Shown here in pieces: positions 8,238 to 17,584 of a stretch of 64,000 nt of DNA; position 1 is the first letter of the stretch; the number at the start of each line of letters is the position of its first letter. The position numbers were made by a program, and so were the translations under genes. This DNA comes from Methylococcaceae bacterium (GTDB lineage: Bacteria; Pseudomonadota; Gammaproteobacteria; Methylococcales; Methylomonadaceae), in assembly GCA_021647585.1 (NCBI GenBank), contig JAKIUK010000012.1, positions 7,801-71,800 of the forward strand, given 5' to 3'. The notes beneath the pieces are model-generated. The model was not told the origin of the DNA and searched no databases. It worked only from the letters and a program-made list of their open reading frames with translations.

Positions 8238-9881
8238 TTAGTTTACTGAAGAATTATGAGACATTGACCCATCAAATAATAAAAACGTACCCTGCCCGTA
8301 TCTTCCTTTTATTTTTTGCTGTTGATCCAGAATTGTTATTGCGACACCAGGAAACGCTTCTTTCTGCACGATAATTTTACCTTGTCTCACTTTTTCAATA
8401 GACGCTTCAATTTCATCCTTTTGAGTTATTAAACCATTTATCAACGCTTTGAGTTCATCCGTTTGTATTCGGGTGTTTTGCAGTAATTCTTTTGCTTCAG
8501 GAGAACGTTTTTTTGACAAACCAACCATTAAACCCAGCATTCTTACCAGCAATTCATCCTGAGCAACAATCTCTGTTTTAAGTGATTCATATTGTTCCAA
8601 TATGCCATCACTACATGCTATAGCAACGTGTGTTAAAGCACCTCCTGATGAACCTAATACCTCAGCACGTATAATAGTACCCGCAGAAACATTTCCCCCT
8701 ACAATGCCACTTTTTTCCTCTCGTGGATTTCCAACAATAATTTGATTCTTGCCTGTTATATTACAATTAGAGATTCGAGATTTTATAAATATGTCACCTT
8801 CAACCGTCACATAGACATTTTCCAAATAACCAGCCGTTAAATTACCTTTACAATTTATCTGACAACTTTCTTCTTTCGAATTATCAGAACGCCCTATCAT
8901 CCCTAACTTTATATCTACATTCCCTCCCGACTCAATACAGGCATTTTCCACAATCCCAAAAATTTGCACATCACCCGTTACTTTAATACTCATACCTGAA
9001 GCCACATCACCTTTAACAATGACTGTTCCATCAAAGTCGATATGTCCTGTACGTAAATCAACTTTGTTGACCGTATAAACCTTTTCTATAGTAATACCAT
9101 TCTCACCTATTACTGGCTGACCTTTAATGGCTGAAACCAATACATCAGAATCCGTTGAGCTAACAACAGCACCTTTACATTTTTTAAAATTGATTTTTTT
9201 TCCTATTCTGGCAGGTATTTCTTCTCCAGTGACGCTTCTACCTATTACTGTTGGTGTAGGAGGAAGTTTTCGCATCAACTGACAACCTTCCTCTACAGAA
9301 ACAATTTCTCCCAAATCATAATAATCTAGCGAACCATCACTGCGGACACTAGGTTTTCGGTCTGTAATATCATCCAACAAACATTCAAACCGTGTATCTT
9401 TGCCATGTTCTGGTGGCCTGCCTTTAGCGATCACGACTTCAACCATCTCTCCAGGTACTATCAGTCGAGATTTTTTAACCAAGCCGACGATTCTATTTTT
9501 ATTCACCCGTTCAAGCTCGAGTTCCTTATCATTTAATGCATTGACCACATCTTGTGAGGATGCTGGTTGACCTCCCTTTGCAGCAGTTATACGCAAACTC
9601 GCAGATAAATGATCACCTGTAACCAGAACTTCAACTTTAGCATCTATTTTCTGTCCCAGTTTCACTCGGCCAGAACGATTTTTTTCAAACAGTTCAGCCA
9701 TTTTTTCATGAGCTGAGTTTGAAACACTTAAACCAGCACAACCGCAATGAACTAATTGCTTTTCCAGCCATTCTTCAGAATATTCGATTTTATCAGCATC
9801 TGAATTAATAACAGCGTAGACAGTAACTTCATCTGCATCAACTTCAAAAGTTAGTTTTCTAGAAATCTGATTTTCTGGCAT
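8238..9881 (-). CDS. FapA/DUF342 family protein
   Basis: A 547-residue soluble protein. The N-terminal half is the FapA N-domain (about 1-270), the centre is a polymer-binding-like beta-helix of repeated short strands (about 280-430, for example GTVIVKGDVASGMSIKVTGDVQIFG), and the end is a coiled-coil-prone tail (about 440-520). In other bacteria this family has been linked to flagellar or chemotaxis loci and to cell-surface polymer control, but no flagellar gene is near here. The start ATG at 9881 is the only reasonable one. It is a single gene with long flanking non-coding regions. Confidence 0.8.
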   Translation of the reverse strand: MPENQISRKLTFEVDADEVTVYAVINSDADKIEYSEEWLEKQLVHCGCAGLSVSNSAHEKMAELFEKNRSGRVKLGQKIDAKVEVLVTGDHLSASLRITAAKGGQPASSQDVVNALNDKELELERVNKNRIVGLVKKSRLIVPGEMVEVVIAKGRPPEHGKDTRFECLLDDITDRKPSVRSDGSLDYYDLGEIVSVEEGCQLMRKLPPTPTVIGRSVTGEEIPARIGKKINFKKCKGAVVSSTDSDVLVSAIKGQPVIGENGITIEKVYTVNKVDLRTGHIDFDGTVIVKGDVASGMSIKVTGDVQIFGIVENACIESGGNVDIKLGMIGRSDNSKEESCQINCKGNLTAGYLENVYVTVEGDIFIKSRISNCNITGKNQIIVGNPREEKSGIVGGNVSAGTIIRAEVLGSSGGALTHVAIACSDGILEQYESLKTEIVAQDELLVRMLGLMVGLSKKRSPEAKELLQNTRIQTDELKALINGLITQKDEIEASIEKVRQGKIIVQKEAFPGVAITILDQQQKIKGRYGQGTFLLFDGSMSHNSSVN

Positions 9882-10389
9882 AAATCGATATTAACAGTTA
9901 GACAAAGCTCGTAGTTAAATATAGCGTGCAATCAATTTTTTTCTATAGTTTTTGTTCGAATAAATATTTATCTCTAACTTTAGGGCATAGTTCTGAAAAA
10001 TGTAGTCAGACTCAAAATCATGCAGCCTTAATACTGTAAATAATTATCTGCCAGTGCATGCTTAAGTTTTTGCACACATTGATGTTCTACCTGCTGCTAA
10101 AAAGTTCAAATCTCCGTAAATTTATTTTTAATATTTCTTTTTCGTTACACTCATCTGAAGATGTATTAATATTTTCGACTGGGCTTAAGATAACAATTTA
10201 TTCCTTTTTGCTAAGTAACTAGCACTTAACATAAGCGTCCTAATATTTTTTTTTGTTTGCTGACATAAAAAAAATAGCTAAGCTCAAGAGTCTGCTTACC
10301 TATGCTTATACACATCCTGAAAAACCCAATTCTCAGTCATCTAAAGAACATCCACAGTATCAACAATATTTTGCCTCAAAGTCAAATTT
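9882..10389. other. Non-coding gap upstream of the fapA-like gene
   Basis: About 500 AT-rich bases hold the promoter region of the fapA-like gene. A short open frame beginning with TTG at 10253 runs into the 3' end of the neighbouring GGDEF-EAL gene on the other strand and is not convincing. I see no repeat-family copy and no strong hairpin here. Confidence 0.5.
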
Positions 10390-13300
10390 TCAAGCTTTGA
10401 TTAATAAAGCAATAAATTCTTCTGCTGGCAATGGTTTATTATAGAGGTAACCTTGAAAAATACTACAGCCTGCCTGCTGTAAAAAATCGAGCTGATTAAT
10501 ATTCTCAACACCTTCAGCAATGACATCAAAACTTAAATGATGTGCCATGGAAATAATGGTTTCAATGATTACTCTATCGTGAAGGTCTGTCTCAACTTCA
10601 TCAACAAATGATTTGTCAATTTTAAGCTGATCTAATGGTAAGTTTTTCAAATAACTTAAGGAAGAATAGCCCGTACCAAAATCATCGATTGACAAGCCAA
10701 CACCCAATTTTTTAATCTGCAGCATCTTATCCACTGTTTCGTTGAGATTATTTATCATGATGCTTTCGGTTAGTTCTAAAGTGAGTTGTTGGGGGTGTAT
10801 TTCACTATGCAAGAGGGCTTGTTTAATATGTTGAATAAAGTCACTGTGATGGAATTGGCTAGCACTTACATTAACCGCGACATGTTTCAACAATCCGCCT
10901 GAATCAAATCCATTAAAGGTTTTAAATTGCTTGCATGATGAATTTAATACCCATGTACCGATTTTCAGTATCTGACCAGATTCCTCAGCTATGGGAATAA
11001 ATATATCGGGGCCGATTAAACCTAGTTGTGGATGATTCCAGCGAAGTAACGCTTCGGTACCAATAATTTCATTCGATCCGTTAACTTGCTGCTGGTAATA
11101 AATGATTAGTTGATCCTGATCAATAGCCAGGCGCAAGTCTGCTTCAAGTTGTTGCTTTTCATCCAGTTTTTTTTGTAATTCTGGTGAATAAAATGCAAAA
11201 GTATTACGTCCTCTTTTTTTTGCCTGGTACATGGCAGCATCAGCATGACTTAAAAATTCGTGTACATTGCGACCATCATCAGGAATAAGTGCAATCCCCA
11301 TACTCATAGACATCATAAAACAATGTTCTTCGATTATCAAAGGTTTAGTGATGCTAGCTAATAGCTTTTCTGATAGACTGTTAATTTCATTAATAGCTTT
11401 GCTTCTATCAGTATTTATCGAGCTAAGCAAGATAACAAATTCATCTCCGCCCTGACGAGACAACATGTCTTCTTTCCTAAGCACATAATTTAACCGCTGA
11501 GCCATTTGTTTGAGTACTTTATCTCCTACAAGATGACCATAAGAATCGTTGATTTTTTTAAAATGATCCAGGTCAATAAAAATTAGAGCACTAAGTATGT
11601 GCTGGTTTTTTGTTTCTTCATACACTTGTTGAAACCTATGCATTAACAAATACCGATTTGGCAGCTTTGTAAGCGGATCGTAATGAGCTTGTTTTATTAC
11701 CTGAGATTCAGCGTTATGCTTGGATATGCCCAGGCCTAAAATATGCGATACCCGTTGCAAAAATTGAACTTCATAATCCTGCCGGATATGACCATGTGGT
11801 AGATATAAAACCATTACACCTAACAAATGATCGCCATGTTTCAAAGGAACATTATAGTGCCCATGCGGCTGCATACCTTGAAAACTATTATGGTGGCGAT
11901 CATCAACACATTTTGCAAACTGAATTTCTTTTGTTGCAGCCGCCAGTCCACACAAACACTGACCAAAAGGGACTCTTGCGCATAATGTCTGAAGTTCTGT
12001 GTTAAGATTATGAGAACAGACTAGTTTTAACGATGGGTTTTCCTGATTTTCGTCAATAAGAAAAACGCCCCCCTTATCACTTAAACTTAGCCAGGTTATT
12101 GAAGTAACTGCTTGCATTGATTTAAGCAAAAAATCATCCAGTGATTCAAAGGAATATTTAAGTAAATTAAATAAAATTCTGTTGGATTCTTCAATTTGTT
12201 TCCGTTCTGTAATGTCAGCACATACACCAGTATGTCCCAGGTAGTGGTTCTGATCATTAAATCTCGGAACTGCCGTTTCCTTTAACCAACGATATTTCTG
12301 TGTTTTATCCAGGAGTCGATATTCATGCTCAAATGCTTCATGTTTCTGTAAGCTATTTATAAATACATTTAAATACTCTTCTTGATCTTCAACATGAACT
12401 AACTGTTGATGATAATGCCTTACCTTCAGTTTTTTCTCTACAGACCCATTGAATTTACGCCAGGCATCATTATAAATGATGTCATGCCCTGGGCCTTTGG
12501 CCATCCACATTATGACAGGTGAACTATTAATAAACTCCTCCAACTCTTGTTCATTGCGGAGTAAAAATAATTTATCCTGTCTTCTCTTTATCAAAAAAAT
12601 AATTAAGCCACTGACTAATATAACCGTAAAAAAAATAACAACAGCTTCCTGCCAAAGTCTTTTATTTTCTGAACTATAAAACGAAGGTTCGGGTAAATCA
12701 GCAAGGAGCCATTTAGTTCCTGGTACTGGCATCTTAAATTCAAGATGCTGCATACTGTCCTCGGAAAGACGTAGTTTATTTTTATTTGAAATTTGATTAC
12801 CACCAATAATACTTTGCCATATTGTATGATTAGGTTCCCGTCTAAGTGTATAAAAACCTCCATCAGCCGTGACTTCAATTAAATTCTGATCATCTCGCAT
12901 TAGTAGCAGCATTTGATGTCCCAGTAACTGTGTTTGTTTTAACATTTTGGCCAATTTACTCAGATTAAAACTGATAAAAAAGACACGCTTTGTTTCTTCA
13001 ATAGGTACCATAATATCGAAATGATATCTTTTTTGTAGTGGACTGCTATGAATATAAACACGATTACTACTGGGATTGTCAGCGAATTTCCTAAGATCTT
13101 TTCGGCAACCCTTACCCACTAAATGGTCGGAACTTTCTAACAATGATGTACCAGCATTAGAGGCAATAGTCCATGCAAAATGTTCTGGATAATGTAAAGA
13201 AATTTTGTTTTCAAACAAGGTATGAGCGACTTCATCCAGGGGATGATTAGCAATTCGATTAATTAAATCCTGCTCTAGATCCGTGAATAAATGGATGCGC

Positions 13301-13497
13301 TTACGTAAGTCATCAATGTATAGATTAATTGCACTAGACAAATAGATAACAGACTTTTTGGCCAGACTATGTTGGTTATCTCTGTATGTATCATTGCGTT
13401 CTAACGTATAAATAACTACCAATGCGGCAGCAATTAAATTAAAGAAAAAAAGGATTAAAAGGTAGTGTCTCCGACCTACCGGTTTGGGCATATTCAT
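10390..13497 (-). CDS. Membrane PAS-GAF-GGDEF-EAL cyclic-di-GMP protein
   Basis: About 1035 residues from the chosen ATG at 13497; a TTG ten codons upstream extends the frame but lacks a ribosome site. Order: a transmembrane segment near the start, a periplasmic sensor region of about 240 residues, a second transmembrane segment (about 280-300), PAS, a GAF domain with several Cys and His, GGDEF (RQGGDEF at about 682) and EAL (TEALLRW at about 812, DDFGTGYSSLSYLK further on). Both catalytic motifs are intact, so cyclase and phosphodiesterase activity are both possible. The sensor ligand cannot be told from sequence. It is monocistronic. Confidence 0.9.
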   Translation of the reverse strand: MNMPKPVGRRHYLLILFFFNLIAAALVVIYTLERNDTYRDNQHSLAKKSVIYLSSAINLYIDDLRKRIHLFTDLEQDLINRIANHPLDEVAHTLFENKISLHYPEHFAWTIASNAGTSLLESSDHLVGKGCRKDLRKFADNPSSNRVYIHSSPLQKRYHFDIMVPIEETKRVFFISFNLSKLAKMLKQTQLLGHQMLLLMRDDQNLIEVTADGGFYTLRREPNHTIWQSIIGGNQISNKNKLRLSEDSMQHLEFKMPVPGTKWLLADLPEPSFYSSENKRLWQEAVVIFFTVILVSGLIIFLIKRRQDKLFLLRNEQELEEFINSSPVIMWMAKGPGHDIIYNDAWRKFNGSVEKKLKVRHYHQQLVHVEDQEEYLNVFINSLQKHEAFEHEYRLLDKTQKYRWLKETAVPRFNDQNHYLGHTGVCADITERKQIEESNRILFNLLKYSFESLDDFLLKSMQAVTSITWLSLSDKGGVFLIDENQENPSLKLVCSHNLNTELQTLCARVPFGQCLCGLAAATKEIQFAKCVDDRHHNSFQGMQPHGHYNVPLKHGDHLLGVMVLYLPHGHIRQDYEVQFLQRVSHILGLGISKHNAESQVIKQAHYDPLTKLPNRYLLMHRFQQVYEETKNQHILSALIFIDLDHFKKINDSYGHLVGDKVLKQMAQRLNYVLRKEDMLSRQGGDEFVILLSSINTDRSKAINEINSLSEKLLASITKPLIIEEHCFMMSMSMGIALIPDDGRNVHEFLSHADAAMYQAKKRGRNTFAFYSPELQKKLDEKQQLEADLRLAIDQDQLIIYYQQQVNGSNEIIGTEALLRWNHPQLGLIGPDIFIPIAEESGQILKIGTWVLNSSCKQFKTFNGFDSGGLLKHVAVNVSASQFHHSDFIQHIKQALLHSEIHPQQLTLELTESIMINNLNETVDKMLQIKKLGVGLSIDDFGTGYSSLSYLKNLPLDQLKIDKSFVDEVETDLHDRVIIETIISMAHHLSFDVIAEGVENINQLDFLQQAGCSIFQGYLYNKPLPAEEFIALLIKA

Positions 13498-14076
13498 AAC
13501 TAATTTATGAGTTTTCAAATAATACAATCAGGTAATCTGACAATTTTACCTATTACTCATATACAATAAACACGTGACTTCAGTTGCCCTCCAGTAAGAA
13601 TAAAATGTAGGAACTTACCTCTGTGGTGATGGAATAACAAAAAAACACTTTTTAGTGTGTGAAACGTATACTGTAATAAGTTTTATTTTCTGAGTTAAAG
13701 ATCTTTCCAGCAATATACAGGTAAAATCTGCTATTATCAATACTTCACCCGCTTGGTAACGGTGTCCGGTATTTATTCTTAGGTATTCCGTCAAAACAGG
13801 TCGCAACTTGCGCTCAAAGATCCGCTGAGTGCTTTTTTTAAGAAAATTGTTTTTTTAAGAACCGCCAAGCTTGTTTGGTGATCTTAGAGAGTATTTTGAA
13901 AAAAGCGCGATTATAATAGCTTTCATTCCTACATCATGAACAGATTCGATGGTTTTGTCAGTTTAGACTAATTCATATTGGAGAAGGCTAAAGCTGGACC
14001 TTCACCGGCTAGATGTATATCATACCAGTCGGTCGCTGTCGAACGCAGCTTAGCATTAGCTGTAATTAAGAATTTT
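13498..14076. other. Non-coding region between the GGDEF-EAL gene and the Crp/Fnr gene
   Basis: No convincing gene. A 71-base stretch at about 13984-14054 folds as an imperfect hairpin: GCTAAAGCTG at the start, CAGCTTAGC at the end, and the nearly symmetrical ATGTATATCAT in the middle. It lies just before the Crp/Fnr start and could be part of its leader. A weak open frame on the minus strand at 13615-13806 has no ribosome site and no family resemblance. Confidence 0.4.
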
Positions 14077-14664
14077 ATGAACAATATTCTAAATTTTTTG
14101 GCTGATAATAATAAAGCTCAAAAAACCTCAATATTAAAAAATACTATAGTTTGTGAATTCAATGATGAATGTGAAAATTTGGTAGTATTAACAAAAGGAA
14201 GAGTTAAAGTATTTCGAACTTCTGAAGATGGTCGACATTTGACGCTATATCAAATTTGTTCTGGTGAAGCTTGTGTATTAACGGCTTCTTGCTTGCTGAA
14301 TGAAAAAATGTTTCCAGCGTTCGCTATTGCTGTAGAACATTCAGAAGGTTATGTGGTATCAAAAGAATTATTAGTCGATTGGTTAAAAACAGAAATAAAA
14401 TGGCAAGAATTTATATTTGGCCTTCTTTCTCAAAGAATGGGAGATTTGATAGAAAAGGTTGACCAGCTTGCTTTTAATACACTAGAAGAACGACTCATTC
14501 AATGGCTAACTGAGCATCATCACACACCTAATTTTAAGATCACTCATCAACAAATAGCAGAAGAACTTGCGTCTTCGAGAGAAGTCATTAGTCGATCACT
14601 TAAAAAACTAGAAGAAAAAGGATTCGTTAAATTGCAAAGAGGACGAATCGTCCTTTTAAAATAA
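14077..14664 (+). CDS. Crp/Fnr family transcriptional regulator
   Basis: About 195 residues from the ATG at 14077 (MNNILNFLADNN). An upstream TTG at 13978 extends the frame through hairpin sequence and is less likely. The N-terminal cyclic-nucleotide-like beta-roll (KGRVKVFRTSEDGRHLTLYQI) is followed by a C-terminal winged helix with recognition helix SSREVISRSLKKLEEKG. Cysteines are present in the sensor domain (CENL, CSGEAC, SCLL) but not as the Fnr iron-sulfur N-terminal cluster. Genes of this subgroup commonly sit next to DUF2892 genes, as here. The palindrome GTAACATTTGTTAC at 14677-14690, between the two genes, is a candidate target. Confidence 0.88.
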   Translation: MNNILNFLADNNKAQKTSILKNTIVCEFNDECENLVVLTKGRVKVFRTSEDGRHLTLYQICSGEACVLTASCLLNEKMFPAFAIAVEHSEGYVVSKELLVDWLKTEIKWQEFIFGLLSQRMGDLIEKVDQLAFNTLEERLIQWLTEHHHTPNFKITHQQIAEELASSREVISRSLKKLEEKGFVKLQRGRIVLLK

Positions 14665-14676
14665 AATAGTATTTAT

Positions 14677-14690
14677 GTAACATTTGTTAC
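14677..14690. promoter_or_regulatory. Palindromic operator candidate before the DUF2892 gene
   Basis: GTAACA-TT-TGTTAC is a perfect dyad 13 bases after the Crp/Fnr stop and 58 bases before the DUF2892 start. Dyads of about this size are typical of Crp/Fnr family targets, and the adjacent regulator is the obvious candidate. That is inference. Confidence 0.45.
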
Positions 14691-14748
14691 AGATTCTTCA
14701 TTCTTCAACCTGAATAATACTTATTAATCAGAAAAATTAATTAGGGAG

Positions 14749-14949
14749 ATGCTGGTGAATATTAATTTAGGTGGAATTGATAAAAACTTAAGACTTGTGG
14801 TTGGTATTTCAGTAATTATTTGGGGTGTTCTTATGGGAAATATATGGGGAGTAGTGGGTGTAGTTTTTATAATTACAGGGCTATTAAAGCGATGTCCTTT
14901 ATATTCACTCCTAGGCGTTAAGACGTGCAAAGTTGAAGAAAGAAAATAA
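14749..14949 (+). CDS. DUF2892 (YgaP-like) small inner-membrane protein
   Basis: A 66-residue protein with two transmembrane helices (about 13-31 and 33-49) and the family C-terminal motif KRCPLYSLLGVKTC. This is the part that in YgaP is fused to a rhodanese domain; here it stands alone. The ATG at 14749 follows an AGGGAG Shine-Dalgarno. The two Cys residues (C44 and C54) suggest a link to sulfur or thiol chemistry, but the family role is not settled. Confidence 0.85.
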   Translation: MLVNINLGGIDKNLRLVVGISVIIWGVLMGNIWGVVGVVFIITGLLKRCPLYSLLGVKTCKVEERK

Positions 14950-15086
14950 GAGATTTAATGGTTTTTACTGAACTGAAAATTAGATAGCTTAAGCTAAACA
15001 ATATGTATTCATTGTATAAGATAAGAATCAATTTTAAACGTTAGAAAATTAATTATTTTTTAAACATAAATTATAAGGGCGTATAA

Positions 15087-16349
15087 ATGATAAAAATTCA
15101 ATTTAACCAAATGCAAAAAATATTAATGACCATATCATTGATGTTTTTTTCTGTCATAGTTAGTGCATCCGGGAATAGTAGTAATAATTATTCTACTCTA
15201 GCTCTCTACGGAGACCCAACTTTTGATCGAGTCGTAGTAATTGAACTTCCTGATATGACATTTGTTGGCAGTGTTCCAACGGCTTCAACGCCATATCCAG
15301 TTGATGCGGCAGGTGGTTTAGATAAAGCTTATGCAATTACACGTGGTACAAATTCAATTGATATCATTGATCCCCGTACATTAGTGAATATTGGTTCAAT
15401 AGCTTTGGAGCATAAGCCACGCTCAGGTGAAGCTCATAATGGCAAGTTGAATTTAGTTCTTATCGCTGGTGCAGATAAACCAATGACAAGTATTATAGAC
15501 CCTGAGTTCGATACTGTCATTGCAACTGCTGGTAATAATGTTATTACTGTACCTAACGGTGATTATGGTGGAAGTTTAGCCTCAGGACACCCTTTTTGGT
15601 TTTCAAAAAGAAAATTTGCAGTCATTGATCGTGCTAATAGAAAAATTAAACTTTATCAGTTGACAGGGAATACATTGAGTGGTTATGAGACTGTGTTGCT
15701 TGATGAAATAGATACTCCTACTAGTGTTCATCATTTTGTTACACGAAATCGTAGTTCATTATATGGTAAAGACAAGTTTATATATTATGCTATTGCAGAA
15801 GGTTCTCCATTAAACAATATTCCGCCTCAATTACTTGAAATTAAAGTACGTAAAAACAAAATTAAATTAAAAAGAAGTGTTGCGTTAAATGGTTTTGATC
15901 CACGTATCATGGGATCACACCACGCGGATATTCATCCTGATGGAAAACATATCTATGTGGGTTCTAATGAAGGACATATGTTTGTAATCAATAGGAAAAA
16001 GATGCAAATAGTAAGTGTGATAGATGCAGGACAGGGTGCTGGACACACTCGCTTTATTGTTGATAGAGGTATCGCAGTGGTGTCAAATCATAAGGATACT
16101 TTTGTAACAATTATTGATATGGATACCCATACAAAAATAACAGATGTCGTAGTTAGCCCTGCCCAGGCGAATGGTCAAATTCTTCAATCTCATACTTCTT
16201 TTGTTGATCCAGATAGTAATAATTTTTATGCATTTGCGAGTGATAGTGGTATTTTTTATGAGCTGAACTTAGACTCGTTAACTGTAACTAGATCAGTGGA
16301 TACAGGAGGAACGCCCAGGCAAGGTGTTTTTATGTCATTTGATGATTAA
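15087..16349 (+). CDS. Exported YVTN-type beta-propeller with one His per blade
   Basis: A 420-residue protein with a signal peptide (hydrophobic 10-27, cleavage probably after SASG). The mature part is a repeated beta-propeller of about seven blades with repeats such as HPDGKHIYVGSNEGHMFVIN and ending GGTPRQGVF. In most blades a His occupies the start of the inner strand where ordinary YVTN proteins have Pro: H117, H168, H215/H216, H278/H279, H320, H335 and H369. A ring of His in a propeller is how N2O reductase and thiocyanate dehydrogenase bind copper, so a metal site is possible. No CXXCH or heme motif is present. The ATG at 15087 has an AAGGG site. Upstream is the perfect palindrome TAGCTTAAGCTA (14985-14996). 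Confidence 0.8.
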   Translation: MIKIQFNQMQKILMTISLMFFSVIVSASGNSSNNYSTLALYGDPTFDRVVVIELPDMTFVGSVPTASTPYPVDAAGGLDKAYAITRGTNSIDIIDPRTLVNIGSIALEHKPRSGEAHNGKLNLVLIAGADKPMTSIIDPEFDTVIATAGNNVITVPNGDYGGSLASGHPFWFSKRKFAVIDRANRKIKLYQLTGNTLSGYETVLLDEIDTPTSVHHFVTRNRSSLYGKDKFIYYAIAEGSPLNNIPPQLLEIKVRKNKIKLKRSVALNGFDPRIMGSHHADIHPDGKHIYVGSNEGHMFVINRKKMQIVSVIDAGQGAGHTRFIVDRGIAVVSNHKDTFVTIIDMDTHTKITDVVVSPAQANGQILQSHTSFVDPDSNNFYAFASDSGIFYELNLDSLTVTRSVDTGGTPRQGVFMSFDD

Positions 16350-16360
16350 TTTGGTTTAAC

Positions 16361-16391
16361 TTATGAGGCACGCCATCGCCGTGCCTCATAA
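16361..16391 (+). terminator. Hairpin after the beta-propeller gene
   Basis: A 12-bp perfect stem, TTATGAGGCACG with CGTGCCTCATAA, loop of 7, begins 12 bases after the stop codon. There is no T-tract, so it may protect the 3' end or need Rho rather than act as a strong intrinsic terminator. Confidence 0.55.
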
Positions 16392-16786
16392 TAGATTTAG
16401 AGTCACCATGTTACAAAAATCGATTCGTCGCGAGACAAATCGTTAGCTCCAGCTTACCCGGTACACCGTGAGTACGCACAAAACCCGCATAGTCAAGGTT
16501 GCACAAATGGCTTTACTGCACTTCGTCGGGGAATAACTATAGCCCCTTGCCGCAAACGCACTAAGATTGAAAAATTGCCCTTTACTTTCTGCATACTATC
16601 ATTCCATCCGAGGCTAACAATATAAGTTAAACACATTATTACCTTTGTATATTTAAGTATTTTTTTACTCGTAAGTCATCGATGTTTAATTTTCACTAGG
16701 GTTAGTAGCTCAAATAATTAAACCAGACAGTAATGATCAATCAGCTACAATTTTTTATACAGCCATTTTAAAATAGGACGTTTATT
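16392..16786. other. Non-coding region before the unknown exported protein
   Basis: About 400 bases without a convincing gene. The part at 16430-16560 is visibly richer in GC than its surroundings and may be a gene remnant, but I recognise no protein. ATAAGTTAAAC at 16622-16632 is the exact complement of GTTTAACTTAT at 16354-16364. GCTAAC-N7-GTTAAA occurs at 16613 and again at 18171. These R-box-like words recall integron sites but do not form a full attC. Confidence 0.4.
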
Positions 16787-17575
16787 TTGAAAAAAATATT
16801 ATTTATCACCCTGCTATTATGTAGCAATTATCTCTTTGCAGAGACCCTACCATTTAATTTAAGCATATCTGGCGCAGGTATTAATATCGATAAATCGCTA
16901 GAACTTAGCGATGTCGGGGAAGGGAAAACGGCAATTAATTTTTCTTTTAAAACGAGTACAGAGAAAGCGTATATTTTTGATCTTAACTATAAAAAATTAC
17001 CCAGTAATCGTTCCTATCCTGCAAACTTAGATGTTACTTTGAAAGATAAGGCAGGGAATAAGCTGGGGTATTTGTTTTTTGCTAATAATGGTGTTCAACA
17101 CTTAAAAGAAATAGGCGTATTTGGGCTGTTAGTCAATGTTGCCGGAGAGTTAATTGATATTAAGTTCACATTTGAAAAAAATAAAAAAGGAAATCTTAAT
17201 ATTACTTCGCTTGGTGAGGAGCGATTTGTTCAAGACACATTAGTATCAAAGTTTAATTTTCAGATGATACGCCCTGTTATTCTTCCTAAAATAAAAGAAA
17301 GCGTTCGGTCACAAACATATGCTCTTGATAGCCACCCATACAGGGTGAACTATACTCTTCGAAATTTAAATGGAGGTTTGGTCGAGTTTCAGCATAATTT
17401 ATATCAAGCTATGGATGGGGGAAAAGAGAGTTTACTTACAAGAATATATTTTCAAGCTGATAGCATAGAAACTCTCCGAAAAGCTATGTATGCAGGAAAA
17501 TACTTCCATATAGATGACGTTGTCTTTAAGCTGGTTTTTTATCCAGCAATGGGGCAAACAGAACCACCGCAGTAA
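16787..17575 (+). CDS. Unrecognised exported protein, possible integron cassette gene
   Basis: A 262-residue protein with a clear signal peptide (MKKILFITLLLCSNYLFA). The start is a TTG at 16787 with the ribosome site AGGACG six bases before it. The mature protein is rich in beta-strand-forming residues and has no Cys, no transmembrane helix and no motif I can name; repeated polar-hydrophobic alternation (INFSFKTSTEKAYIFDLNY) suggests beta-sandwich domains. The attC-like hairpin begins 9 bases after its stop, the arrangement expected of an integron gene cassette. No integrase gene is in the window. Confidence 0.65.
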   Translation: MKKILFITLLLCSNYLFAETLPFNLSISGAGINIDKSLELSDVGEGKTAINFSFKTSTEKAYIFDLNYKKLPSNRSYPANLDVTLKDKAGNKLGYLFFANNGVQHLKEIGVFGLLVNVAGELIDIKFTFEKNKKGNLNITSLGEERFVQDTLVSKFNFQMIRPVILPKIKESVRSQTYALDSHPYRVNYTLRNLNGGLVEFQHNLYQAMDGGKESLLTRIYFQADSIETLRKAMYAGKYFHIDDVVFKLVFYPAMGQTEPPQ

Positions 17576-17584
17576 CCCCAAAAA

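Noticed and set aside
10253..10444. A 63-codon plus-strand frame starting with TTG
   Set aside because: It overlaps the 3' end of the GGDEF-EAL gene, has no ribosome site and resembles no family.
13615..13806. A 63-codon minus-strand frame
   Set aside because: No ribosome site, no recognisable family, and low-complexity surroundings.
13984..14054. A hairpin that might be a second attC site
   Set aside because: It lacks the AAC and GTT R-box ends and the extrahelical-base pattern.
13978..14076. N-terminal extension of the Crp/Fnr protein from a TTG
   Set aside because: The extension passes through hairpin sequence and does not look like a Crp/Fnr N-terminus; the internal ATG gives the normal family length.
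16430..16560. A gene remnant in the GC-richer patch
   Set aside because: No frame on either strand gives a recognisable protein over more than about 30 codons.
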